Shown in pieces: positions 12,863 through 22,263 of a DNA stretch of 64,000 nucleotides. The notes below the pieces were generated by a model, which saw nothing but the letters and a program-made list of their open reading frames with translations, ran no database searches and was not told where the DNA came from. Within the stretch, counting starts at the first letter, position 1. Each line of letters opens with the position of its first letter. Position numbers and translations under genes: made by a program. The DNA comes from Agriotes lineatus (lineage: Eukaryota; Arthropoda; Insecta; Coleoptera; Elateridae), in NCBI GenBank assembly GCA_940337035.1, contig OW679202.1:15254708-15318707 (forward strand), read 5' to 3'.

Positions 12863-14871
12863 GCAGAATCAAGTATTCATATTAAGTCGAGCCTTATTCA
12901 TCAACGGCTGAACTTTTAATTGAAAATCAAACAACAGGAAACATTACAATTTTATTTTTTCTAAGTCACAGTTAATTTTTTTGACAATTGCGTTTCTCAA
13001 ATTGCCTCTTCCTTGCTGCTGAGGTAATATTTACGGTGTTCCTGTGGCAACCATAACTAAAATTATACGGGAAGCAAGTAAAAGAAGGAGAATTAGCCTC
13101 CGGATTCTGCAGTTTAGACTCAACATCTGTGCGTATGATTTGCTTCAACTCTTCCAAAGTTTATTAACAATGGGTAAACACTTTTGCTGCTACAATAGAA
13201 TAATTATGCTTGAAATAATCTTCCACTACAAAACGCTCATTGTATATTGGACTAATTCTGCTTATCAACTAAACTGACATTTCGCTTGGACACTTGCCCA
13301 CTTAATTTTTTCCCTATCGTTAATTGTTTTTGAATGGGAACAGTTTGAAGGATGATGCTTGATTTTGCCGAACTCTTTATATCCGACAATTTATTTCCCA
13401 AAAATCAGCAAGTTGTTTAATAAGCTAACTATGAACAATCGGCTTTTATTTTTAATGAGATTTTTCTATTGCTGTTATTATTTTTTGCATTTGGACTGAT
13501 TTTGAAGCACCGTTTTTTGTATTGACCCTTGCAGTTTTAAGTAAAATTTTTCCGAGCACTGTATTTATTATGATGTATTTGCTAATACCAAAAAAGCAAC
13601 ACAACACGATATCATTTCAACGCTAGTGAAATATTATCATAAAATGAATAACATATAATGTTTGTGGATAACAAAATAGCAAATATTACACAGTGAATCT
13701 TCTTACGTAAATTGATATGCACTTTTACCGATTATAGCGCAAAAATTAAGTGAACAATGTATATTATGTATAGCGGATATTGATCTTTAGCCTGTGGAAT
13801 GTACAAAACTGTTAGTATTATTAAGGCAATAAAAATATTACCATATTTTGAGTCACTCACCGGAACAATCAGTTCTCAATTCTTTGATTTGGTTTAACTT
13901 CGTGTTTTAACTAGTTGTTGATGAATCGTATTCCCTATAATCCTCCATGCTAATATTTTCGACAACTAGTTAAACTTTCTAAAAGATCCTTAATTGAAAA
14001 TGGATTAATATTGTGCTGGTAGACCCTTAACCACAATAAATTCGTTTCAACCATTGATTTAAACAGACAATCCTATTCATTCTAATTTTCTAAGGAAGCT
14101 CATTGAAATTTAATTAGTTGAGCCTCAGTAACAACAATCGAATGCTTTAATTATCTATATATTTACAAATAAGGCAGCATTTCCAATTTCCCAAGCTATC
14201 AAATCAGCAGCTCAGGAGCTTTTTGCAGGTTCCCCTTCCTAACGCACCGGACAAGTTTCCACAGCTGCGGGTTTTGGCACTGATCAGTGGAAAATCTGGC
14301 GGTGCTGCTTGCAAGTAGTAGCCGTAATAAAGCCTTGATATTTCAGTCATATGCACCGCATGTATCACGGCATGAACGTCATGTGGAATAATACGGACGA
14401 CCGAATGTGTATACAGGTTGACTCATTCGACTTTCTAGTTTTTAAGAGTCTGGCCGTTGTCTGGATCTTGCCACAGATTTATAATAATGTAGACGTCCTT
14501 AAGCGAATTATTTTTTCCTATGGAATGGGTACATGTTTTGGGCTGTAGGCCAGTGGTTGTTTAATGACGAATTAGTGTAACGAGTGTAAAATTGTGCCTA
14601 GCGATTTGTAGTTGAAAATGTGAAGTGCTTTAATATTAAAAAATAAAAAATATATAGAAATACTCCGGGCATGTATTTGTGCGAAGAAATTGAATTTATA
14701 ATGTAAATATTGTTATGGAATATATTATTAGTTAACTAAGAATAATCATTTAAATCATTAATTTCTAATGCAATATTTAAAATAGTTACAATACAGGATT
14801 ATTAAAAAATTAATACTTGCATATATGTATAGTAGCAGTATGCACAGCCTGTTACAGTATACATGTAGAAA
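12863..14871. other. Non-coding stretch, no gene seen
   Basis: AT-rich, with only frames under 80 codons. 14190-14420 is mildly GC-richer. No RNA gene, long tandem array or recognisable protein remnant was seen. Confidence 0.45.
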
Positions 14872-15345
14872 CTAAAAAATGTGTATCTTTCCACATAAGC
14901 GCACAATGTGTTTCGAAATAACCCTGTATATGCTAAGAGTTAGGGTTTCGAAATTGCACCTTGGTATTTCCCGACAATTTTTGGTCCAAAAATAATAATA
15001 ATATAGGGCGCAACCAAAATTTAATACTCCAAATATTTTATTATCAACAAGATCTCCTCTTGATGCAACACACTTATTACAGTGAACCTGCAACGCCTGT
15101 AAACCTTTAAAACTGCTTCTTTTTGCTCTGCAAATCAGCCCTTTACAGCTTCTAGTACCTCTTCGTTAGAAGCAAATTCGTTCTATCCCACCCTTTTTCA
15201 TTTGTGGGAAGGGATCATAGCCCTGATCTAGAGAACAATGGGGTGTTCGAGTTACTCGAGATCACAAATTGCATACATGGAAATGCGCGACTTGTGTACA
15301 GGCGCGTTGTCGTGTAAACAGAACACGTTTGGTTAACATTCCGCG
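14872..15345 (-). mobile_element. Decayed mariner transposase, C-terminal part
   Basis: On the minus strand a broken frame ends with a VHCNKCVASRGDLVDNKI-like stretch, matching the C-terminal (R)CxKCxxxxGDYVEK signature of mariner/SETMAR-type transposases. Upstream fragments fit the catalytic-domain segment before it. Stops and frameshifts are present; the N-terminal half is missing. Confidence 0.65.
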
Positions 15346-15835
15346 TTTTTTCGGATATGTTTGTGGTAGAGTTGTCAATAATATAGAATAACATTGTCCA
15401 CTTAATGTTTTACTTTAGCTAGACAATTATGCATGATTACTGTCATCCCTTTCTATCTCATGTAGACAACTAGCACTGTTCAAATAGAAGATTACAATGT
15501 GGTTATTCTTACGTTCAAGCAATTAATTTATTTTGAAAGTATTTTCCTATTTACATTACTGTATAGAGACTTAAAAAATCATTTTCTTGTTAGAATACAT
15601 ACTTCATCGTTACTTAAACACTCAACTGCATAATTCTCCAAAGTAATTGAGTTTCAGCCATGAAAAAACAATTTTGATCGAATTTAGGAAATTTTTCAGT
15701 GTGGTTAAGCGTGTTTGACACTCCAAAACGATTTCTGATTCTAGTCATTTTGACTCTGAAGAAGTGTGATCTACTTTTAAAAGATCGGTTTTCCGCTGTC
15801 TCTACCTTCCTATCAACTTTCTTAGAATTTAGTAC
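15346..15835. other. Non-coding stretch up to the assembly gap
   Basis: AT-rich, no recognisable gene. A short frame here runs into the run of N and cannot be interpreted. Confidence 0.5.
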
Positions 15836-15935
15836 NNNNNNNNNNNNNNNNNNNNNNNNNNNNNNNNNNNNNNNNNNNNNNNNNNNNNNNNNNNNNNNNN
15901 NNNNNNNNNNNNNNNNNNNNNNNNNNNNNNNNNNN
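15836..15935. other. Assembly gap (100 N)
   Basis: Exactly 100 undetermined bases, the usual placeholder for a gap of unknown size. It lies about 300 bp outside the left end of the Polinton, so the left flank is interrupted but the element is not. Confidence 0.99.
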
Positions 15936-15937
15936 GA

Positions 15938-16110
15938 CCAGAGCTGGGCAAATTACTTTTAAAAAGTAATTAATTACTAATTACCAATTACCGCCCAATG
16001 TAGTAATTTAATTACCAGAGATTCAATTACTCACAGGAAATAGTAATTCAATTACCAATTACTTAGTAATTGTAATTGTACAACATCAATTACTTTTTCA
16101 GTTACTTTCA
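15938..16110. repeat. hAT-like terminus with AATTAC tandem motif
   Basis: Directly after the gap, CAGAGCTGGGCAAATTAC opens a stretch full of AATTAC/GTAATT repeats. CAGAGCTGGGCAA with AT-rich subterminal repeats is typical of hAT-superfamily MITE termini. The other end is not visible; it may lie in the gap. Confidence 0.55.
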
Positions 16111-16270
16111 ATAAAAATTATTGTCATATAGTTGTATTTAGTAGAATTTGCTTGCAAGTTGCAACTATCATTAGTGTCGTGTCGATTCGTAAGTGTTATC
16201 TAAAAATGCTTAATTTTTATGTTTTGTTAACTATAGTAGTAGTGTACCTACACGGGTTCTGGGACACATT

Positions 16271-16436
16271 TGACCTTGAACTTTTTTCAAGGTCACGGGC
16301 CTAGCCGAGGTCAAGGTCAGTGGGCGTGGCCTAGTCGGGGTCATTGACCTCGGCCACTTCCGAGAATTTTTTCTAGGTCACGGATCTAGCCTAGGTCAAG
16401 GTCGGAGTCATTGGCCTAGTCGGGGTCATTGACCTC
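16271..16436. promoter_or_regulatory. Cluster of nuclear-receptor-type sites in the left TIR
   Basis: TCAAGGTCA, the FTZ-F1/ERR-type monomer site, occurs at 16271-16279 (minus), 16287-16295 and 16311-16319 (plus). The last forms a direct AGGTCA-AGGTCA pair from 16308; a degenerate copy lies at 16393-16404. GGGGTCATTGACCTC occurs twice (16337-16351 and 16422-16436): an inverted GGTCA repeat with one-base spacer, the palindromic layout bound by EcR/USP in insects. Motif identity is seen directly; receptor binding is inference. Confidence 0.55.
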
Positions 16437-16509
16437 GGCCACTTCTGGGAATTTTTTAGGTTAAAAGTGTAGTTTTTGAAATTTTCCCACGCTCGAGCGT
16501 CTGGGATGC

Positions 16510-16519
16510 AGACATGTTC
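16510..16519. promoter_or_regulatory. p53-type half-site in the left TIR
   Basis: AGACATGTTC fits RRRCWWGYYY at every position. One decamer is expected by chance about every 4 kb, so alone it is weak. It is mirrored at 31627-31636 in the right TIR. Confidence 0.3.
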
Positions 16520-16599
16520 ATTCTTGCAGGATGTTATCAGTAGAACACTCAGGCTCGACCGGATGTGAGTCATCGTCTATTCTTGCAGGATGTTATTGA

Positions 16600-16962
16600 A
16601 CAATGGCATCCCTTGTTTTAAAATCAGCACGAAATTCGAGAACAATGAAGCTATTGTTGTCTGGAGATTAAAATGTGCAAAGCTGGTAAAAATAGAACAA
16701 TGACATCCATTGTTTGAGAAATCTGCACGACATTGGACAATGAAGCCATTGTTGTCTGGAGATTAAAATGTGCAAAGCTGGTAAAAATTCAACAATGAAA
16801 GCCATTGTTTGAGAAATCTGCATGATAATTGAACAATGAAGTCTTTGTTGTCTGGAGGAATTTTTGCAGACCACCATTATCAGATAAACAAGCTTCAGAC
16901 ATGTCCAGACATGTTTGAGAAATGTGCAAAGCTGTTAAAAATTGAACAAAGGAACCCATTGT
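16600..16962. promoter_or_regulatory. Tandem array of inverted SOX-like half-site pairs
   Basis: Imperfect repeats of about 95 bp carry pairs of ACAATG-type and CATTGT-type half-sites facing each other with 4-5 bp between: 16642-16657, 16697-16713, 16737-16752, 16792-16808, 16833-16848 and 16946-16962. ACAATG-N4-CATTGT is the geometry described for SOX-E dimers. The array straddles the inner end of the TIR and lies upstream of the polymerase gene. Part of it (31489-31504) recurs at the right end. Function is inferred from motif and spacing only. Confidence 0.4.
16897..16916. promoter_or_regulatory. Perfect p53-type full site upstream of polymerase
   Basis: Two adjoining decamers, AGACATGTCC and AGACATGTTT, each fit RRRCWWGYYY at all ten positions with no spacer, the arrangement of strong p53 response elements. 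The site lies about 200 bp before the polymerase start codon. With equal base frequencies a gapless perfect pair is expected once per 16.8 million positions. Confidence 0.6.
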
Positions 16963-17052
16963 TTGAGGAAAATCTACACAACAGCTAAATTGAATGCTGC
17001 CTTTGTTTGAATTTTTGCTGACGCAGGCCTCCATTATCAGCTGCGACGGTGA

Positions 17053-17089
17053 ATAAATAGAGCGGCTCGGCTGTCTGCAATAGTTAGTA
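17053..17089 (+). promoter_or_regulatory. Probable core promoter of the polymerase gene
   Basis: A TATA-like ATAAATAG at 17053-17060 is followed about 30 bp later by TTAGTA (17084-17089), close to the arthropod initiator TCAGTY. The start codon lies about 25 bp further on. Confidence 0.45.
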
Positions 17090-17111
17090 TTACAACTGCA
17101 CGCGCGCGAAC

Positions 17112-20100
17112 ATGTCTGCAACAGACAGCGTTACCGAATTAAGTTCGAACTCAATAAAAGCCATCAGAGACGCGATAGCGATTGTAAAATATAGTGATGA
17201 AGCTGAGACATTGATTAAACATGTAAATAAAACCATTTTAATTGTTAGTAGATTTATACGTAAGCATAGTTTTAAAAATGATAATCCATTCAGGCTAGAG
17301 GCAAATTTAAGTTTGTTAAAGGGGCAACGACAATTATTGCGAAATTTAAAAACAAAATTAGCAAAGAAGGGAGCGGGTGTAGGGAGTGGTCAGCAGCAGC
17401 AGCAGCAAAAGAACAAGTTGGTATGGGAAGATGTAGAATCTTGTTTTAACAGTAGAATAAGAACAGGTATGATTGTAAATTTAGGTTATAAGGAACCACA
17501 AGAATTTCTTGCAAAAGCATACAGAAGTTTCTCAATAAAAGTGAAACAAATTATAAAAGATAAGTTAATGCTTAAAGCTAACGTAATATTTAGTGCATAT
17601 TTTATAAAACCTAGTAGTGGCGAGATAGATTTAAAAACTTTTGGTACTAAAAATGAAAAAATTGATTCTGGCACCAATTTAAAAGAGTGGTATGCTACTA
17701 ATGTTGAGAATAAGTTGTTGACGAAATTAGAAGATTTTCAAGAACGCGATTCAGGTTGGAGTTTGCTTGAGATATTACATTTAAAAGTAAATTTAAATCA
17801 TTACACGCCGTTAACAGTAGGTAAATATATTGAGTTACCTAAAGATATTAAAAATAAAAAGGCCGTCATTAACGTAAAAAATGATGATGAATATTGTTTT
17901 TTGTGGTCGGTAGTGTCAGCATTACGTTCTGCAAATGGAAATTCCTCTAGAACATCTTCATATCCACATTTCAGTAAAGTTTTAAAGTACTCGGGACTAG
18001 AATTTCCAATGAAATTAAAAGATATATCAAAATTTGAGACAATGAATGATTTACGTATAAATGTATATACGCTAGAAAGAAAAAACAAATTTGGTAAAAA
18101 TTCAGTATTGCCCATATATATTAGTAAAAATACTCAAATTAATAAAGATGCTATACATTTACTAATGATATCCAACGATGAGGGGCAGTTCCATTTCTGT
18201 TGGATAAGAAACTTATCGAGATTGGTTACAACTCAACTGCATAAGGCAAAATCTCAAACTTTAGTATGCGATACATGCTTAAATCATTTCGTAACTAAAG
18301 AATCATATTTAAATCACATTAGAAATTGTAATAGTGTAAATGAAACCAAAATTAAAATGCCCGAAGAAGGTACAAAAATAGAATTTAAAGACTATAAATA
18401 CCAGGAAAAAGTACCATTTTCAATATACGCGGACGTGGAGTGTGTTTTAGAAAAAGAACAGAACGTTGCAGGGGTTTATCAAAAACATGTTCCATTTAGT
18501 GTTGCATATTATTTAAAATGTTCATATGACGATAGTTTATCTCGATTTAATATATATCGTGGTGCTGACTGTATGGAATGGTTTGTAAAAGAATTACAAT
18601 CTATAGCATATCAAGTAAATAATATATTGTCAACTATAGAGCCTATGGATATTAGCCAGCAGGAAAACGATTCATTTCAAAAATCGGTATGCTGTTACAT
18701 TTGTAAAGAACCTTTCACCGATAAAGACGTGCGTGTACGTGATCACAATCATCAGACAGGTGAGTATAGAGGTAGTGCTCATCAACACTGTAATCTTAAC
18801 TATAAAGATGCACATTATATTCCCGTTCTCTTTCATAATCTCAGCGGTTATGACGCTCATTTTATTATAAAACCATTGGCAAAACTGATTATGGGAGATA
18901 TTAAATTGTTGCCTATAAATAAGGAAAAATTTATATCATTTACAAAACATGTGGATGGTACAAATATTGATTTCAGATTTTTAGACTCATTTCGATTTAT
19001 GGCTAGCAGTTTAGAACAATTGTCATTAAATTTACCGAACAATTTAAAAATCATTACACGTAAATTTTGCAAGAGCCAAGAAGAATTTGAATTACTACTA
19101 CGTAAGGGTATCTTTCCATATGACTACCTAGACAATTTTGAAAAGTTGAATGATAAAAGTCTTCCTGACAAAACGCAATTTTTTAGTCAGCTGCATGGAA
19201 CAGCTATTTCAGATAAAAATTATGAACATGCACTGCGTGTTTGGAACACATTTAATATGCAAACTCTAGGTCAGTATGCTGATATGTACCTTACAGTTGA
19301 TGTTCTACTTTTAGCTGATGTGTTTGAGAATTTTAGAGAGAATTGTATGAAAACGTATGGATTACATGCTCTACATTTTTACACAGCACCAGGATTGGCA
19401 TTTCAGGCAATGTTAAAAACTACTAAAGTTAAACTTGAGCTGTTGACAGATGTAGATCAACTGTTGTTCATAGAGAGGGGTATTAGAGGAGGGTTAGCAC
19501 AGTGTTCGAATCGATACGCTAAAGCTAATAATCGATATATGGGTGAAAAATTCGTAGAAGCCGATCTTGAATCGTATATCCTATATTTAGATATTAATAA
19601 CATGTACGGAGCCGGGATGTCTGAATATCTACCGTATGGAGGGTTTGAATGGGTAAATGATTTAGATATTCCTAAAATTGATCATTTAAATACTCCGGCA
19701 GATTCTGAAACAGGCTATATTTATGAAGTCGATTTAGAATATCCTCAAAATTTATTTGAACTTCACAAAGATTTGCCTCTATGTCCTGACCATTATACAC
19801 CACCAACATCCAAGCAATCAAAATTGACAACCACTTTATTTAAAAAAGAAAACTACGTAATACATTACCGCAATCTGCAGCAAGCTGTAAGTTTAGGACT
19901 AAAAATTGTAAAAATTCACAGAATATTAAAATTTAAGCAATCAGCTTGGCTTAAACCATACATAGATTTAAATACAAAATTAAGACAAGCCGCCAAAAAT
20001 AATTTTGAAAAGGATTTTTATAAACTTATGAATAACGCTGTATTTGGCAAAACTATGGAAAATGTTAGAAAATACAAAACAATAAAGTTAATTTCTAAAT

Positions 20101-20828
20101 GGGAAGGTAGGTACGGAGCCAGTGCATACATATCAAAACCAAATTTTCACAGCTGTACTATTTTAGATAAAGACTTGGTACTTATAGAATTAAATCAGTT
20201 GGAAATCGTTTTTAATAAGCCAATATTCGTTGGATTTTCAATCCTAGATATTTCAAAAATTTTAATATACGATTTTCATTACAATTATATTAAACAGAAG
20301 ATGGGTAATCAAGCAAAACTGCTGTACACAGACACTGATAGTCTCATATATCACTTTACCCATCCAAATATATACGATTTTATACGGGAAGATATTCACA
20401 AATTTGATACAAGCGATTATCCTTCGAACAATCCATATAACCTTCCACAAGTTAATAAAAAAGTAATAGGTCTAATGAAAGACGAAATGAGTGGTAAAAT
20501 AATTACCGAATTTGTTGGTCTACGTGCAAAATTGTATGCTTTCAAAACATTAGAGGATGCTGAGAATGGAGAATTTAAAATTTCAAAGAAAGCTAAAGGT
20601 ATTACCAGAGCTGCTTTGAATAGAATTACATTTGAGGATTACAAAGACTGCCTGTTTAATAACGAAACAGTATTTTGCGATCAGAGAACAATTAGATCAA
20701 AAACCCACAACGTATTTTCTTTAAAACAAAGAAAAAAAGCTTTAGATCCACATGATGACAAAAGAATAGTCAACTGTATGTATACTGACACTTTGCCTTG
20801 GGGTTACTGTCCACCAACCACATTATAA
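17112..20828 (+). CDS. POLB: Protein-primed family B DNA polymerase of the Polinton
   Basis: A 1238-aa polymerase expected to replicate the element from its TIRs by protein priming. The N-terminal region (about 1-430) has a Q-run (94-99), a DDEYCFLWS segment near 258-266 and a zinc-finger-like CDTC...H..H at 386-402. Exonuclease motifs: DVE (441-443), NLSGYD (576-581) and YLTVD (726-730). Between Exo I and Exo II sits a cysteine/HNH-like insert (C528-x2-C531, DHNH at 544-547, C560) resembling endonuclease VII. Polymerase motifs: DINNMYG (827-833), KLMNNAVFG (971-979), YTDTDS (1072-1077) and KKAKG (1159-1163). All catalytic aspartates are present. The ATG is the first in frame after the promoter. 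Leucine is often TTA, e.g. five of seven codons near residues 67-83. Confidence 0.97.
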   Translation: MSATDSVTELSSNSIKAIRDAIAIVKYSDEAETLIKHVNKTILIVSRFIRKHSFKNDNPFRLEANLSLLKGQRQLLRNLKTKLAKKGAGVGSGQQQQQQKNKLVWEDVESCFNSRIRTGMIVNLGYKEPQEFLAKAYRSFSIKVKQIIKDKLMLKANVIFSAYFIKPSSGEIDLKTFGTKNEKIDSGTNLKEWYATNVENKLLTKLEDFQERDSGWSLLEILHLKVNLNHYTPLTVGKYIELPKDIKNKKAVINVKNDDEYCFLWSVVSALRSANGNSSRTSSYPHFSKVLKYSGLEFPMKLKDISKFETMNDLRINVYTLERKNKFGKNSVLPIYISKNTQINKDAIHLLMISNDEGQFHFCWIRNLSRLVTTQLHKAKSQTLVCDTCLNHFVTKESYLNHIRNCNSVNETKIKMPEEGTKIEFKDYKYQEKVPFSIYADVECVLEKEQNVAGVYQKHVPFSVAYYLKCSYDDSLSRFNIYRGADCMEWFVKELQSIAYQVNNILSTIEPMDISQQENDSFQKSVCCYICKEPFTDKDVRVRDHNHQTGEYRGSAHQHCNLNYKDAHYIPVLFHNLSGYDAHFIIKPLAKLIMGDIKLLPINKEKFISFTKHVDGTNIDFRFLDSFRFMASSLEQLSLNLPNNLKIITRKFCKSQEEFELLLRKGIFPYDYLDNFEKLNDKSLPDKTQFFSQLHGTAISDKNYEHALRVWNTFNMQTLGQYADMYLTVDVLLLADVFENFRENCMKTYGLHALHFYTAPGLAFQAMLKTTKVKLELLTDVDQLLFIERGIRGGLAQCSNRYAKANNRYMGEKFVEADLESYILYLDINNMYGAGMSEYLPYGGFEWVNDLDIPKIDHLNTPADSETGYIYEVDLEYPQNLFELHKDLPLCPDHYTPPTSKQSKLTTTLFKKENYVIHYRNLQQAVSLGLKIVKIHRILKFKQSAWLKPYIDLNTKLRQAAKNNFEKDFYKLMNNAVFGKTMENVRKYKTIKLISKWEGRYGASAYISKPNFHSCTILDKDLVLIELNQLEIVFNKPIFVGFSILDISKILIYDFHYNYIKQKMGNQAKLLYTDTDSLIYHFTHPNIYDFIREDIHKFDTSDYPSNNPYNLPQVNKKVIGLMKDEMSGKIITEFVGLRAKLYAFKTLEDAENGEFKISKKAKGITRAALNRITFEDYKDCLFNNETVFCDQRTIRSKTHNVFSLKQRKKALDPHDDKRIVNCMYTDTLPWGYCPPTTL

Positions 20829-20863
20829 ACATCAGCTCTCTCTAAGATATCTCAGTCTGCAAA

Positions 20864-21589
20864 ATGTCACAGTCAAATTCAAATATACTGTGGTTGAACA
20901 AAGATTTGTATGTTAAAAATAAAGAAATCTATAATTTCCATTTACGTAATGCTATTGGACGTAACGACTTGCAAACATTGAAGTTTATATTACACAAAAT
21001 TGGTATTGCTATACCGAGCAAAACTCTTATTTGGGCTACGCACTTTAAAAGTGTTGAAACCGCTATTGTAAATGAAATTTTAAAAACTATGTTAGCTGCC
21101 TTTGATGTTATTAGAGAAATTATTAACGAAGTAAGAAGAGGAGAGTTGAAAATTAATACTGAAACAGATCTTAATTTAATCCTTTCAAAATTATCGTTAC
21201 AGAGCATTACTTCCTACGAGCAGCATTTTCTTATTGAAACAATATCATCTGGCTCTCGAATCGAATTTGCAACTGACGAGCAACAGCAATATCCATATTT
21301 TCTTCATGATGCTGTCTTTGAGGCTGCTTATTATGCCCACAGCAAGTTTATAGAAGACGTGTTCGAATATTTAAATACTAACCATATAACTTATATATTT
21401 CAGCCTAGCGTTGTACGTCACCACACAGATATTTTTAAATGGCTTCAGGAAAATATCAGAAAAGCTGAAAATGGTGAAGCTGTTGGTTGGAGAAGCGGTC
21501 CATGTTCCGGTCCCTGGCCTTCAACAACACCTCAAGATTATATCGATACTTACACATTGTTAAGTTCTGTTTCCCTTATGTATAAATAA
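20864..21589 (+). CDS. Unrecognised 241-aa Polinton accessory protein
   Basis: Follows the polymerase by 35 bp on the same strand. No family was recognised. The N-terminal part is charged and probably helical; a segment near residues 28-60 has a weak ankyrin-like helix pattern (LRNAIGRNDLQTLKFIL). The C-terminal part carries a W/G/P-rich stretch (VGWRSGPCSGPWPSTTP). No signal peptide or membrane segment is evident. It may be co-transcribed with the polymerase or use an internal promoter; a clear TATA box was not seen in the short gap. A polyadenylation signal follows at 21605. Confidence 0.7.
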   Translation: MSQSNSNILWLNKDLYVKNKEIYNFHLRNAIGRNDLQTLKFILHKIGIAIPSKTLIWATHFKSVETAIVNEILKTMLAAFDVIREIINEVRRGELKINTETDLNLILSKLSLQSITSYEQHFLIETISSGSRIEFATDEQQQYPYFLHDAVFEAAYYAHSKFIEDVFEYLNTNHITYIFQPSVVRHHTDIFKWLQENIRKAENGEAVGWRSGPCSGPWPSTTPQDYIDTYTLLSSVSLMYK

Positions 21590-21604
21590 TATGTATATTA
21601 ATTG

Positions 21605-21732
21605 AATAAAGCATATATTTAAGTGTACATTTATTCTCCCTCTCCTTGTCAAGTTTTGCTTTGCATATGAGATAAATACGGTGTATATATTAATGAAATA
21701 AAACACATATTAAAAATAAAATGTCTTTTATT
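21605..21732. terminator. Convergent polyadenylation signals
   Basis: AATAAA at 21605-21610 serves the rightward genes. TTTATT at 21727-21732, AATAAA on the minus strand, directly abuts the stop codon of the leftward gene. The gap is the meeting point of two convergent units. Confidence 0.55.
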
Positions 21733-22158
21733 TTAATCTTTAATAATTACATGTATAAGTTTATTACCTAACCTAATTTCTATCTTTATGGGATTTAAAT
21801 CTAGAGGCAGTGTTGGTTCAGGAAGTGTAAAACTATATGTTGCTTGAAACGAAGGAGGTGGTGACGAGGGTGGTGGTGGTGGTGGTGGTGACACCTGTTC
21901 TAGTTCGGGTTGCTGTAGTGGTGCGCACCCCTCAAAATTTTGTGTTGGGCTTAACCACCCCTGAATGTTGGCACAATTTATACAGCTGCAGCCCTCCACC
22001 TTTGACCAGGAGTGTGGTTGTCCCATTGGAGGAGGTGGAGGAGGAGTATTTTCTTCAGTCTCACTCCAGAGTATAACCTCCTCCTCTTCCTGGCTCCACG
22101 ACTCGTCAGCCCATGAGTCAAAACCCCAACTATGATTTGAGAAGCAGTCTTCGGTCAT
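21733..22158 (-). CDS. Acidic, tryptophan- and proline-rich accessory protein (141 aa)
   Basis: The frame is open from 22299, but that upstream ATG lies inside the p53-like array and above the TATA box. The ATG at 22158, giving MTEDCFSNHSW, is therefore the likely start. The protein has an acidic W-rich N-terminus (WADESWSQEEEEV), two proline runs, a cysteine cluster (GCSCINC) and a hydrophobic basic C-terminus (KIEIRLGNKLIHVIIKD). No family was recognised. Low complexity suggests a disordered protein, possibly a transcriptional or virion-associated factor, but nothing in the sequence decides. It is the last gene of the leftward block and has its own promoter. Confidence 0.6.
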   Translation of the reverse strand: MTEDCFSNHSWGFDSWADESWSQEEEEVILWSETEENTPPPPPPMGQPHSWSKVEGCSCINCANIQGWLSPTQNFEGCAPLQQPELEQVSPPPPPPPSSPPPSFQATYSFTLPEPTLPLDLNPIKIEIRLGNKLIHVIIKD

Positions 22159-22194
22159 TGTTATCGTAAAACTAATATTTCTATGATTAGTATT

Positions 22195-22202
22195 CTTATA
22201 TA
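22195..22202 (-). promoter_or_regulatory. TATA box of the 141-aa gene
   Basis: The minus strand reads TATATAAG about 37 bp before the start codon at 22158, a good match to the TATA consensus. The p53-like array lies 60-110 bp upstream. Confidence 0.55.
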
Positions 22203-22263
22203 TAATATTTTCCCCTACCTTACACCGGCTGCAGGAAGTGTTTGCGTAAGCTATAACAGGTCT

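Larger units (their letters stand above)
16238..16673 (+). repeat. Left terminal inverted repeat of the Polinton
   Basis: A 436-bp repeat whose coordinates mirror the right copy exactly (left plus right position equals 48146), with no indel and no mismatch found by eye. It contains an imperfect tandem duplication of about 84 bp around 16301-16465 and two copies of a TTCTTGCAGGATGTTAT block. Polinton TIRs are thought to be the sites of protein-primed replication and integrase action. The near identity points to recent insertion or to homogenisation during replication. Confidence 0.95.

Noticed and set aside
16391..16573. Identical 60-codon frames in both TIRs (also 31573-31755)
   Set aside because: The frame is identical because the TIRs are identical. 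It runs through motif repeats and shows no protein features.
16668..17121. Minus-strand frames upstream of the polymerase
   Set aside because: They translate the SOX-like tandem repeat; repeated peptides reflect the DNA repeat.
21837..22076. 79-codon plus-strand frame
   Set aside because: Antisense of the proline-rich 141-aa gene; its valine runs are the complement of proline/glutamate codons.
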